This document shows, in pieces, positions 17,390 to 24,727 of a stretch of DNA of 40,188 nucleotides. The DNA comes from WVZL01 sp041862375 (GTDB lineage Bacteria; Acidobacteriota; Aminicenantia; Aminicenantales; Aminicenantaceae). The stretch is from positions 1 to 40,188 of the forward strand of contig JBGVTE010000086.1 in the NCBI GenBank assembly GCA_041862375.1, in the 5' to 3' direction. The notes below the pieces were generated by a model. The model made no database searches, was not told the origin of the DNA, and saw only the letters and a program-made list of their open reading frames with translations. Each line of letters opens with the position of its first letter. Positions within the stretch are counted from its first letter, which is position 1. Both the position numbers and the translations under genes were made by a program.

Positions 17390-18337
17390 TTATCTTCTTA
17401 CTGAACTCCGTAAATATTTGAGGAATTCGCTTTCTGTTGAGAGGAGAAGCCAAGTTTCTTTATCAAGGCTTGCGCGATATGTCTCCAAGGTTTTCATGAA
17501 CTGGTAGAATTCAGGATCACGGTTGTAAGCTCCAGCATAAATTTTTGTAGCTTCGGCATCTGCTTTTCCCTTGATTTCCTGTGCTTTCCGGTAAGCCTCT
17601 GATTGAATTCTTTTTAATTCTTTCTCTTTCTCCCCACGGATTTCAGCGCTTTTTCCATCTCCCTCTGAACGGTACTTAGCTGCGATTCTCTGTCTTTCAG
17701 CAATCATCCGGTCAAACACTTTCCGCTGGACCTCTTCTACATAGTTTACCCTCTTCAATCTTACGTCCTTGAGTTCCACCCCGATTTCAGGGGTAATCTG
17801 AGAAGCACTCTCCAGGATGATTTGAGCGATTTTTTCTCTTCCCGTATTTATCTTAGTGATAGCTTCGGCTATGTCAAGAATAGCAATCTCTTCAGTTATT
17901 TCAAACTCTCGGTTTGAAGAGCGAACGATTTCAATCAGGTCATATTTGGCAATAGCGATTCGTGTGGCTCCGTCGATAATATCATCCAGCCTAGAGTGGG
18001 CTCCTCTTTCATCCCTTACTCTCTGAAAGAATACCAGAGGATTGCTGATTCTCCAGCGGGCATAGGTGTCGACCCAGATGAATTTTTTGTCTTTAGTCGG
18101 TATTTGATTGGCATCTCCATCCCATTCAAGCCAGCGTTTTTCAAAGTAGTTTGCTTTTTGAATGAAAGGAGCTTTGACATGTATCCCAGGTGCAGTTATG
18201 GCATCTCCGATAGGCTCACCGAACTGAGTGATGATTACCTGGTTTGTTTCAGAGACAATGTAGAGAGTACTGCTGATTACAATAAACACAACAATAACGA
18301 AAGCTATGATTAGAATGATTCTTGTCTGCTTCTTCAT
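17390..18337 (-). CDS. hflC: HflC, SPFH-domain modulator of the membrane protease FtsH
   Basis: The 315-residue protein has one N-terminal transmembrane helix (about residues 7-27) followed by an SPFH/prohibitin domain. Typical HflC segments are SETNQVIITQFGEPIGDAIT, GIHVKAPFIQKANYFEKRWL, KFIWVDTYARWRISNPLVFF and GVELKDVRLKRVNY. The alanine/glutamate-rich coiled coil near residues 215-270 (EIRGEKEKELKRIQSEAYRK) is followed by DPEFYQFMKTLETYRASLDK. With HflK it forms the large periplasm-facing cage around FtsH and limits its activity on membrane proteins. The start overlaps the hflK stop as ATGA, with GGAGGGAG upstream. FtsH itself is not in the window. The length matches family members. Confidence 0.93.
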   Translation of the reverse strand: MKKQTRIILIIAFVIVVFIVISSTLYIVSETNQVIITQFGEPIGDAITAPGIHVKAPFIQKANYFEKRWLEWDGDANQIPTKDKKFIWVDTYARWRISNPLVFFQRVRDERGAHSRLDDIIDGATRIAIAKYDLIEIVRSSNREFEITEEIAILDIAEAITKINTGREKIAQIILESASQITPEIGVELKDVRLKRVNYVEEVQRKVFDRMIAERQRIAAKYRSEGDGKSAEIRGEKEKELKRIQSEAYRKAQEIKGKADAEATKIYAGAYNRDPEFYQFMKTLETYRASLDKETWLLLSTESEFLKYLRSSVRR

Positions 18338-19311
18338 TTGTCTCCCTCCTTTCCCAAATTCAGTAAGGGTAGGATGTTTTTCTGCTTTTCATCAAAGATG
18401 ATTTTTTTACTAATCTTTGGGAGAATCTCGTTGATAGCTTCAAGGTACATCCGTTTTCGTGTTACTAAAGGAGCTCGAACGTATTCCCTGTATATTGAAA
18501 TGAATCGCTCGGCTTCACCGCGAGCTCTGTTAACTCTTTCTGTGGCATATCCCTCTGCAGCTCTTAGCACCTGTTCTGCTTCTCCTGCAGCTTTGGGAAT
18601 TATCTGGTTGTATTCAGACCATGCTTCATTTATTTTCCTTTCTTTCTCTTGAAGTGACTCATTGACTTCATTGAAGGAGGGTTTTACAGGATCAGGAGGA
18701 TTGACATCCTGCAAAATGAGTTGGTTGACATCAATCCCTATCTCGTAAAGGTCGCAGAGTGTTTGAAGTTCTTCCTTAGATTCATCAGCAATTCTCGCTT
18801 TTCCGATAGTAATTACTTCATCCACTGCATTATCACCAACGATTTTTTTCACCACAGCCTCGTTCATATACCTGAAAGTATCCTCTACATTCCTAACTTT
18901 AAAAAGGTATTTGTAAGCATCTTTGATCTTGTACTGGACAATCCATTCCACCACAACTACATTCAGGTCACCAGTTAGCATCATAGCTTCCTTCGCTGTC
19001 TCAGGTGTTACCCTGTATTCAGTTCTTATTCCCGGCTTAGTTGTTCGAAAGCCAAACTCCATTTTTAGCTGCCTTTGGACAGGTACCTTTCTTAGTTTTT
19101 CAATTCCCAAGGGAATCTTAAAGTGAAGACCTGGATCAGTAGTCCTTACGAATTTCCCAAAACGTAGTATTACTCCTATTTCCTCAGGGCTTATCTGGTA
19201 GATGCTTCCAAAGAGCAGGATTAGGATGACTACAGCGGCAACAATTATTTTGATGACTCCGCCCTTTATTTTGGGCAGTTTGAGTTCCATTGATGGAAAA
19301 TCACCTCTCAT
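18334..19311 (-). CDS. hflK: HflK, SPFH-domain partner of HflC
   Basis: The 325-residue protein has a transmembrane helix at about residues 18-37, then YQISPEEIGVILRFGKFVRT, DPGLHFKIPLGIEKLRKVPV and the SPFH core. VNQLILQDVNPPDPVKPSFN is the hallmark of HflK-type proteins, and a long coiled coil (EAEQVLRAAEGYATERVNRA) follows. The Gly/Pro-rich cytoplasmic N-terminus of E. coli HflK is reduced to about 17 residues. I start at ATG 19311 because AAGGAGG (19317-19323) lies five bases before it; a TTG is immediately upstream at 19314. It is the first gene of the hflK-hflC pair. It should be an inner-membrane regulator of FtsH. Confidence 0.93.
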   Translation of the reverse strand: MRGDFPSMELKLPKIKGGVIKIIVAAVVILILLFGSIYQISPEEIGVILRFGKFVRTTDPGLHFKIPLGIEKLRKVPVQRQLKMEFGFRTTKPGIRTEYRVTPETAKEAMMLTGDLNVVVVEWIVQYKIKDAYKYLFKVRNVEDTFRYMNEAVVKKIVGDNAVDEVITIGKARIADESKEELQTLCDLYEIGIDVNQLILQDVNPPDPVKPSFNEVNESLQEKERKINEAWSEYNQIIPKAAGEAEQVLRAAEGYATERVNRARGEAERFISIYREYVRAPLVTRKRMYLEAINEILPKISKKIIFDEKQKNILPLLNLGKEGDK

Positions 19312-19536
19312 CAAAACCTCCTTGTAAGTATTTGATTTTTAATAATGGTAACATAATTACTGAATAATATAAAGCATAATCTGCAACGTGTAGGTTCAGG
19401 AACTTCATGACTTAATAGCCATATCTTTTTTTGCAAGAAAGGCCCGAACTAAGCGATTCAATGGTACTCACAATATTTTTTCCATTGCTTGCACTATATG
19501 AATAAAACTTCTTAATCCTATCATGTTAAAATAAGG

Positions 19537-20733
19537 CTAAATGGTTGATTTCACTACATTCTCAAGATTTGAAATAGAAGTGTGATGAACGTGTATTCTT
19601 GAAGAATCCAGGGCATCAACAGCTTTTAAGCCACTCCCTGTAATTATGAGGATAATGTCGTCTTGAGTTTTAAATTTGAATTTTTTTTTGATTCTTAGCA
19701 ATCCCGCCAGGACAGTGGCAGAGGCTGGCTGGCAGAAGATTCCTTCTTCCCCGGCCAGCATCTTTTGTGCTTCTAGGATTTCTCTATCAGAGACAGCTAC
19801 TATCATCCCGCCATGTTCCCTGATCATTTTTAGGGCAATATTTCCTCCAGGGGGATCAGGATTGGAAATAGCATGAGCAAGTGTATCGGCCTTGGAAATC
19901 CTTGTGAACCTCAATTTTTTCTTTTCAAATGCTTGAGCAAGGGGAGAACATCCTCTTGCCTGAACTCCCACAAAGGTGGGATAATTTTTGATCAGGCCTT
20001 CTTTCTTCAGGTCAATAAAGGCTCGCATCAAGCCTGTTAAATGCCCTCCTGAACTTACTGGCACAAAGATGAATCGAGGCGATTTTCTTTCTAACTGAAG
20101 AAAAATTTCATATCCTGTGATTTTGTAGCCTTCGATCCGGAGAGGATCTATAGAGTTCATGAAGTATATGTTGAGTTTTTGAGATAGAGAGTAGCTTTTC
20201 GAAAAAAGTTTTCCGTAATCACCTTTTACTTTAATTAATACTGGATTAAAAATAGCAGTAGAGAGTAACTTTTCAGAGGAAGTGTCTTCTTTAAGGAGAA
20301 CATAGGTTTTCAATCCTGCTTTAGCTCCGTAAGCAGCAGTAGAAGCTGCCATGTTACCTGTTGAAACTGTTCCAATTTTTTCAAGGCCCAAGGATAATGC
20401 TTTTTGTATGGCAACGGCTGAGCCTCTATCTTTAAAGGAGTGGGTTGGATTTAAGGTTTCATTTTTAGCTAGGAGAGAGGATAAGCTTAATTTCTTGCTT
20501 AAACGGGTTAATTTTATAAGGGGAGTGTTTCCTTCCCCTAAACTCAAACTTCTGTCAACTCTATCTAAAGGGAGAAAATCTAAGTATTTTTCTAATCCTT
20601 CTCTTTCAAGAAGGATTTCTCTTCTCTTTTGAGGATATGAAAAGAGTAAAGGCTCATTACACTCAGGGCAAAAGGGGAAAAATACATTGAGGGGATATAG
20701 CCTATGGCATAGGAGGCATTCAAGTTTTTCCAT
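19537..20733 (-). CDS. thrC: Threonine synthase
   Basis: This 398-residue fold-type II PLP enzyme converts O-phosphohomoserine to threonine. The N-terminus carries a zinc-ribbon-like CxxC pair (C6, C9, C22, C25), typical of the shorter bacterial/archaeal/plant-like threonine synthases. Then come SLGEGNTPLIKLTRLSKKL, LNPTHSFKDRG with PLP lysine K101, STGNMAASTAAYGAKAGL, the phosphate loop PVSSGGHLTG and a late ITGSGLK. The related enzymes cysteate synthase and threonine dehydratase are possible misassignments. The TTGGGA before the ATG is a weak RBS. It lies between hflK (same strand, 220 bp away) and tadA (divergent), and the block hflC-hflK-thrC is framed by two inverted palindromic elements. 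No other threonine-pathway gene is adjacent. Confidence 0.88.
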   Translation of the reverse strand: MEKLECLLCHRLYPLNVFFPFCPECNEPLLFSYPQKRREILLEREGLEKYLDFLPLDRVDRSLSLGEGNTPLIKLTRLSKKLSLSSLLAKNETLNPTHSFKDRGSAVAIQKALSLGLEKIGTVSTGNMAASTAAYGAKAGLKTYVLLKEDTSSEKLLSTAIFNPVLIKVKGDYGKLFSKSYSLSQKLNIYFMNSIDPLRIEGYKITGYEIFLQLERKSPRFIFVPVSSGGHLTGLMRAFIDLKKEGLIKNYPTFVGVQARGCSPLAQAFEKKKLRFTRISKADTLAHAISNPDPPGGNIALKMIREHGGMIVAVSDREILEAQKMLAGEEGIFCQPASATVLAGLLRIKKKFKFKTQDDIILIITGSGLKAVDALDSSRIHVHHTSISNLENVVKSTI

Positions 20734-20792
20734 TTTTTTATTCCCAAGTATAAATACAGCCCTAGTGTATTAAATATTCAAACTATAATAAA

Positions 20793-20805
20793 GGGGACAG
20801 GCTAC
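20793..20805 (+). repeat. REP-like end fragment
   Basis: GGGGACAGGCTAC lies just outside the second 114-bp element and resembles its GGGGTCAGGCCTT end. It looks like a solitary remnant of a related element. Confidence 0.35.
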
Positions 20806-20820
20806 TTTTTTAAATGTATC

Positions 20821-20934
20821 GGGGTCAGCCTTTCAAAACTTATATGTTTGTATGTATTGGACCTATTAAGCGTAAATAAATAAAATATTTTAAAAAACTA
20901 ATGATAATTATGAAAGTTATGAAGGCCTGACCCC
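20821..20934. repeat. 114-bp palindromic element, copy 2 (inverted)
   Basis: The right end (20904-20934) is the exact reverse complement of the first 31 bases of copy 1 at 17268-17298. The left arm starts GGGGTCAGCCTTTCAAAACT and pairs imperfectly with the right. Total length is also 114 bp, while the centre has diverged. It sits in the divergent gap between thrC and tadA. Confidence 0.85.
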
Positions 20935-21008
20935 AAAGTTATTTTGTTAATTGTAAATTTGATGTGGCAGGGTTAAAATCATGTTTCAAAAGATACAGCA
21001 GGATAAAA

Positions 21009-21455
21009 ATGAATGCAGATAAGTTTTTTATGCGCTATGCTCTGGCTGAGGCTAATAAATCCATAGAAAAGGGAGAAGTGCCAGTAGGTGCTGTTGTGGT
21101 TTTAGGAGACAAAATACTTAGCCGCGCTCATAACATGCCGATTTCAAAAAAGGATTCCACAGCCCATGCTGAAATTTTAGCAATCAGGAAGGCTTGCTCA
21201 AAGATAAAGACTTACAGGCTTGTAGATTGTGATTTGTACGTGACCATGGAGCCATGTCCTATGTGCCTGGGAGCTGCAGTCCACGCACGAATAAGGAAGC
21301 TAGTTTATGGAGCGACTGATTCCAAGAGTGGAGCAGTTGTGTCCATCATGAATTTCCCATTCGAGAAAACAAACCATAGAATAGAAGTAAAAGGAGGCGT
21401 CTTGGCCGCTGATTGCAGCAGACTATTAAAGGGTTTTTTTAAAAGTAAGCGATGA
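21009..21455 (+). CDS. tadA: tRNA adenosine(34) deaminase TadA
   Basis: This 148-residue zinc-dependent deaminase converts A34 to inosine in the wobble position of tRNA-Arg(ACG). The zinc and proton-shuttle residues are seen in HAE (DSTAHAEILAIRKA) and PCPMC (YVTMEPCPMCLGAAVHARI). The N-terminus FMRYALAEANKSIEKGEVPV followed by GAVVV matches TadA. I chose ATG 21009, which aligns with known TadA starts (about 150-167 residues) and has AGCAGGA upstream; a GTG at 20964 would add 15 unconserved residues. A guanine deaminase or other CDA-fold enzyme is less likely given the VPVGAV and PCPMC pattern. A tRNA-Ser gene follows 68 bp downstream. Confidence 0.92.
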   Translation: MNADKFFMRYALAEANKSIEKGEVPVGAVVVLGDKILSRAHNMPISKKDSTAHAEILAIRKACSKIKTYRLVDCDLYVTMEPCPMCLGAAVHARIRKLVYGATDSKSGAVVSIMNFPFEKTNHRIEVKGGVLAADCSRLLKGFFKSKR

Positions 21456-21523
21456 CGAAGAGTGAATGAGCGGAATAGAAGTACAAGAGAAAATAGTATT
21501 TACATTGCAAGATAATAAAGAGA

Positions 21524-21615
21524 GGAGAGGTGGCCGAGTGGTTTAAGGCGACGGTCTCGAAAACCGTTATCCTGAGTAATCGGGATCGTGGGTTCGAATC
21601 CCACCCTCTCCGCCA
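21524..21615 (+). tRNA. tRNA-Ser (anticodon CGA)
   Basis: The acceptor arm GGAGAGG (21524-21530) pairs with CCTCTCC (21605-21611), followed by discriminator G and an encoded CCA (21613-21615). The anticodon stem ACGGT/ACCGT encloses the loop CTCGAAA, giving anticodon CGA for UCG codons. A long variable arm, as expected for class II tRNA-Ser, and a T arm with GTGGGTTCGAATCCCAC are clear. It is 92 nt long. Confidence 0.96.
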
Positions 21616-21627
21616 CTTTATAAGGAA

Positions 21628-21644
21628 AAAACAGAATCGTCCCC
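21628..21644 (-). repeat. Possible REP-like end fragment
   Basis: On the minus strand this reads GGGGACGATTCTGTTT, 13 bases beyond the tRNA. GGGGAC-starting ends of this type recur in intergenic mobile-element remnants in many genomes; only one short copy is seen here, so support is weak. Confidence 0.25.
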
Positions 21645-21659
21645 AAATTTTAATTTATT

Positions 21660-22202
21660 TTATGTGCCGATTCGTTCGGAGAGTACTTTTACGAATTTTT
21701 TATATTTAATGATCATTCCTTCATTGTGCGACCATCTCATTACCTCTTTTAAATTAATTTCATTATCTTTACATACTAGGATTGCTTGCTCTAGGCTTTG
21801 TCTATCATTCCAATGATAAAATGCTGCTAATCGATCCTTAACACAGTCAGTAGGTGATAATAATTTTAGAATACGTCCTTGCTTTTTTATTTCTGAGATT
21901 TCTTTTACAGGTTCGTCGCCAACTGATAATGGGGGAGATACAAAATCTATAAAATATTCACTATCATTATGTCTAAAATATCTTCCTTCTTCGTAAAATC
22001 CAATTTTTTCTAATAATTGCTTTGCTTTTTTCGCACTATCAGTAGAGGCTAATACGAAATCTAAATCGTAAGACATATATTTATTATCTGTATAAATAGC
22101 AACACAAGCCCCACCTGTAAGTACAACTTCAACTCCATTTTTATTGAGATGATCAGAGATGACTATAGCAAAATTTTTTAAAGAGAGCCCTTTTATCTGC
22201 AT
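21660..22202 (-). CDS. Nucleotidyltransferase-fold protein, probable partner of the upstream HTH protein
   Basis: The 180-residue protein has the core of a pol-beta-like nucleotidyltransferase: the GG loop VVLTGGACVAIYTDNKYMSY, then DLDFVL (the D-x-D metal pair), and a later acidic strand EYFIDFVSPP that would supply the third carboxylate. The rest is helical (AKQLLEKIGFYEEGRYF; SPTDCVKDRLAAFYHWNDRQ). Proteins of this type (DUF6036- or AbiEii/MNT-like) are often encoded with a small HTH protein in toxin-antitoxin-like modules and can add nucleotides to tRNA or to a partner protein. The gene begins 11 bp after the HTH gene, on the same transcript. A tRNA-Ser lies 44 bp beyond its end. Confidence 0.75.
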   Translation of the reverse strand: MQIKGLSLKNFAIVISDHLNKNGVEVVLTGGACVAIYTDNKYMSYDLDFVLASTDSAKKAKQLLEKIGFYEEGRYFRHNDSEYFIDFVSPPLSVGDEPVKEISEIKKQGRILKLLSPTDCVKDRLAAFYHWNDRQSLEQAILVCKDNEINLKEVMRWSHNEGMIIKYKKFVKVLSERIGT

Positions 22203-22213
22203 GAATTTTTATT

Positions 22214-22543
22214 TTAAAATGGTTTTCCTGTACGCCGAGGTCGTAGTCTTGGCATAAAATATTTTTCTTTTTCTTTATCAGGAATAAATGCCAAGGTTTT
22301 TTCAAGTAATGAAATTAACTCCTTTCTAAAAGGATATCTAGGATTCATCCCAAATAATCTGACTTTTCCTTTAAGCTTGCTATAAAGAATACCGTCTCTC
22401 TCCATATTTAACAATTGATTTTGGACACCATTTAAGTAAAAACTAAAAGCTTTAGCAATTTCTGTTGGATAAGATTCACCGTTTGTGTAGATATATAAAA
22501 GAATCTTACCCTTTTTTTCTGATCCAAAAATTCCTTTTAACAT
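22214..22543 (-). CDS. Small winged-helix transcription regulator (candidate antitoxin)
   Basis: The 109-residue protein has an N-terminal winged helix-turn-helix: KGKILLYIYTNGESYPTEIA, KAFSFYLNGVQNQLLNMERD, then a wing GILYSKLKGKVRLFGMNP. A helical tail RYPFRKELISLLEKTLAFIP and a basic C-terminus (RLRPRRTGKPF) follow. It is the first gene of a two-gene unit with the nucleotidyltransferase. I start at ATG 22543; a TTG at 22561 falls inside the palindromic site and is unlikely. No strong RBS is seen. Two overlapping palindromes lie just before the gene, next to a good promoter, which suggests autorepression, as is usual for antitoxins. Confidence 0.7.
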   Translation of the reverse strand: MLKGIFGSEKKGKILLYIYTNGESYPTEIAKAFSFYLNGVQNQLLNMERDGILYSKLKGKVRLFGMNPRYPFRKELISLLEKTLAFIPDKEKEKYFMPRLRPRRTGKPF

Positions 22544-22556
22544 GATTAACCTATTG

Positions 22557-22582
22557 ACCAATATTATTGGTTATATAACCAA
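22557..22582. promoter_or_regulatory. Two overlapping palindromes, probable operator
   Basis: ACCAATATTATTGGT (22557-22571, perfect around a central T) overlaps TTGGTTATATAACCAA (22567-22582, perfect). They share the half-site TTGGT and lie immediately downstream of the -10 box of the HTH gene's promoter, so a bound dimer pair would block initiation. Confidence 0.7.
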
Positions 22583-22590
22583 CATAATTG

Positions 22591-22619
22591 TTTATAACAT
22601 GAAAAGTGAAACTTGTCAA
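22591..22619 (-). promoter_or_regulatory. Near-consensus sigma-70 promoter of the HTH-nucleotidyltransferase unit
   Basis: On the minus strand, TTGACA (22619-22614) is followed after exactly 17 bases by TATAAA (22596-22591). The start site would be near 22584, within or beside the palindromic operator. Confidence 0.7.
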
Positions 22620-22675
22620 TAATTAATTTTGTTGTGTAAATCAGATAAAAATAATTTTAAAAGCGTAACCTAATT

Positions 22676-22735
22676 GACCTTCTTCACCGTATACCCACGC
22701 TTGTCTTTCCTTATCACGAAAAAAAAGATGCTTAC
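22676..22735 (-). repeat. Dispersed intergenic repeat, copy B (60-bp core)
   Basis: On the minus strand, GTAAGCATC, eight T, CGTGATAAGG and onward matches copy A at 27250-27309 at 56 of 60 positions. Similarity stops at the GGTC end, so the hairpin part found in copies A and C is missing. It lies 128 bp upstream of the beta-lactamase-fold gene. Confidence 0.8.
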
Positions 22736-22863
22736 AAGTATAAATAAACTTTTGAATTGTTTTCGCGATTAATTTATACTACGCATCTTTATTATGCTGA
22801 TGCTTTTGTAACCTTGTGTTTCAAGCAAAATACTGATTGATTGTTAATAATGGAGGTTTAATC

Positions 22864-24654
22864 ATGAGGAAAGGATCTTATAAGACTTTTTATTTGCTGC
22901 TTGTATTTTCCCTATTAATCTACTCACCGCTCGCCGCCAAGAAGGGCGCTCAAAAAATTGACTTGAAAGGATTTCCTGAATTTGTAGAGGAGACTCTGAA
23001 GGAGTGGAAGGTTCCAGGGCTTGCTATTTCTGTAGTTAAGGATGGGAAGGTTATTTTTTCAGATGGATTTGGCTTTCGAAATGTAGAAGCAGGATTAAAG
23101 GTTACATCCCAAACTCTCTTTGCCATTGGTTCCTGTACGAAAGCATTTACCGCAGTATCAATGGGAATCCTGGTTGATGAGGGTAAGCTCGATTGGGATG
23201 AGCCGGTAAGAAAGTATCTTCCGTCTTTCAAACTGAAAGATTCGTTTGCCACAGAAAGGATGACTCCTCGTGATTTGGTCTGTCATCGTTCAGGCCTGCC
23301 CCGTCATGATTGGGTGTGGTATAATTCATCTGCACTTCGTGAAGAGCTCATTGAGCGTCTTCAACATCTTGAACCAAGCAAAGATTTCCGTACAGTCTTC
23401 CAGTATCAGAACCTGATGTTCATGACTGCAGGCTACCTGGTTGGGAAAGTTGCAGGCACTTCATGGGAGGAATTTGTGAAGCAGCGCATTATTGAGCCCT
23501 TAGGTATGAAAGGTGGTAATTTTTCAGTGGATGATTCCCAGAAGGCGCCTGATTTTGCTCTTCCTTACTATCAAGATAAAGAGAAAGTTGTTGAGATTCC
23601 CTTCAGGAACATAGACACAGTAGGTCCTGCTGGCTCAATCAATTCCAATGTGACTGACATGGCGAAATGGATTTTACTCAATTTAAACAAGGGGAAATAC
23701 GGAGAAAAACAGATTATATCAGAGGCAAGCCTTAAAGAGATTCATTCCCCGCAGATGATTGCCTCGAAATCATACAGATACGATGAGAGTTATTATTCTT
23801 CCTACGGTATGGGGTGGGGGATTACTGCTTACAGAGGTCATCTTATGCTTTCCCACGGTGGAGGTATCGATGGCTTCACTGCACTCGTTTCCTTCATGCC
23901 CCGGGATAACATAGGGATGGTAATTTTAACTAATCTAAGCGGCACACCATTGCCGTCGATAATAAGATACAACGTCTATGACCGTCTCCTCGGACTTGAT
24001 CAAGTTGACTGGAATAAACGTGTCAAGGAGCAGGCAGAGAAGTCGAAGAAGGAAGCTGAAAATGCTAAAAAGGAAAAGGATAAAGACCGAAAATTGAACA
24101 CTAAACCTTCCCATCCCCTCGAGGATTATGCAGGCAATTTCGAGAACCCGGGATATGGCGTGTTTTATATTGAGAAGGAGGGGAACCATTTAAAGGCCTC
24201 CTATAACTCTATTCCATATTCAATGAGCCATTACCACTACGATATTTTCGAGATTTCAAACAAATTATTGGATTCTCCCTTGAAGGTTAAATTTTTTACA
24301 GACCTGAAAGGCAATATTTCAAGCCTTGCTGTTCAGCTGGAGCGAGCTGTAGATGAGATAATCTTTACCAGAGTCCCTGGGGAATCGATGATGGAGAGGA
24401 GCTTTCTCGAGAAATTCGTAGGAGAATACGTGATTGGAGAAGCCACATCAACTGTCTCTCTGAAAGGAGAGAACACTCTTGTTCTATTTATTCCCGGGCA
24501 ACAAGAGTATGAACTGGTTCCTTACAAAGAAACAGAGTTTAACCTGAAGAATTTGCCTGGTTTCAGCATAGAATTCATAACGGATGAATCTGGAGTTGTG
24601 ATAGAGGCTAAAGTCACTCAGCCGAATGGTGTTTTTACTGCCAAGAAAAAGTAA
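22864..24654 (+). CDS. Secreted serine hydrolase, class C beta-lactamase / peptidase S12 family
   Basis: The 596-residue protein begins with a Sec signal peptide (MRKGSYKTFYLLLVFSLLIY, then SPLAAK). The beta-lactamase-fold catalytic domain spans about residues 35-370. It has the three active-site motifs: S90-C-T-K93 (SxxK, nucleophile and base), Y181-Q-N183 (YxN) and H331-G-G (the KTG equivalent). After a charged linker (about 380-410, Lys/Glu-rich) come two beta-rich C-terminal modules of the DUF3471-like type. Relatives act as D-aminopeptidases, esterases or DD-peptidases; antibiotic resistance should not be assumed. I start at ATG 22864 because GGAGG (22852-22856) lies seven bases before it. 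It is periplasmic or secreted and stands alone. Confidence 0.88.
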   Translation: MRKGSYKTFYLLLVFSLLIYSPLAAKKGAQKIDLKGFPEFVEETLKEWKVPGLAISVVKDGKVIFSDGFGFRNVEAGLKVTSQTLFAIGSCTKAFTAVSMGILVDEGKLDWDEPVRKYLPSFKLKDSFATERMTPRDLVCHRSGLPRHDWVWYNSSALREELIERLQHLEPSKDFRTVFQYQNLMFMTAGYLVGKVAGTSWEEFVKQRIIEPLGMKGGNFSVDDSQKAPDFALPYYQDKEKVVEIPFRNIDTVGPAGSINSNVTDMAKWILLNLNKGKYGEKQIISEASLKEIHSPQMIASKSYRYDESYYSSYGMGWGITAYRGHLMLSHGGGIDGFTALVSFMPRDNIGMVILTNLSGTPLPSIIRYNVYDRLLGLDQVDWNKRVKEQAEKSKKEAENAKKEKDKDRKLNTKPSHPLEDYAGNFENPGYGVFYIEKEGNHLKASYNSIPYSMSHYHYDIFEISNKLLDSPLKVKFFTDLKGNISSLAVQLERAVDEIIFTRVPGESMMERSFLEKFVGEYVIGEATSTVSLKGENTLVLFIPGQQEYELVPYKETEFNLKNLPGFSIEFITDESGVVIEAKVTQPNGVFTAKKK

Positions 24655-24727
24655 TTAAATTAGTTGCTTCATCCATTCACAAAGACTTCTTTATAAAATT
24701 TTTTCCACACAGAAGAAAGATACTTCC

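Noticed and set aside
17268..20934. Composite transposon carrying hflC-hflK-thrC
   Set aside because: No transposase gene and no target-site duplication at the outer edges; kept only as a bounded block worth testing.
22864..24654. Antibiotic-resistance beta-lactamase
   Set aside because: The SxxK/YxN/HGG set and beta-rich C-terminus fit the broad peptidase S12 family; nothing points to drug hydrolysis.
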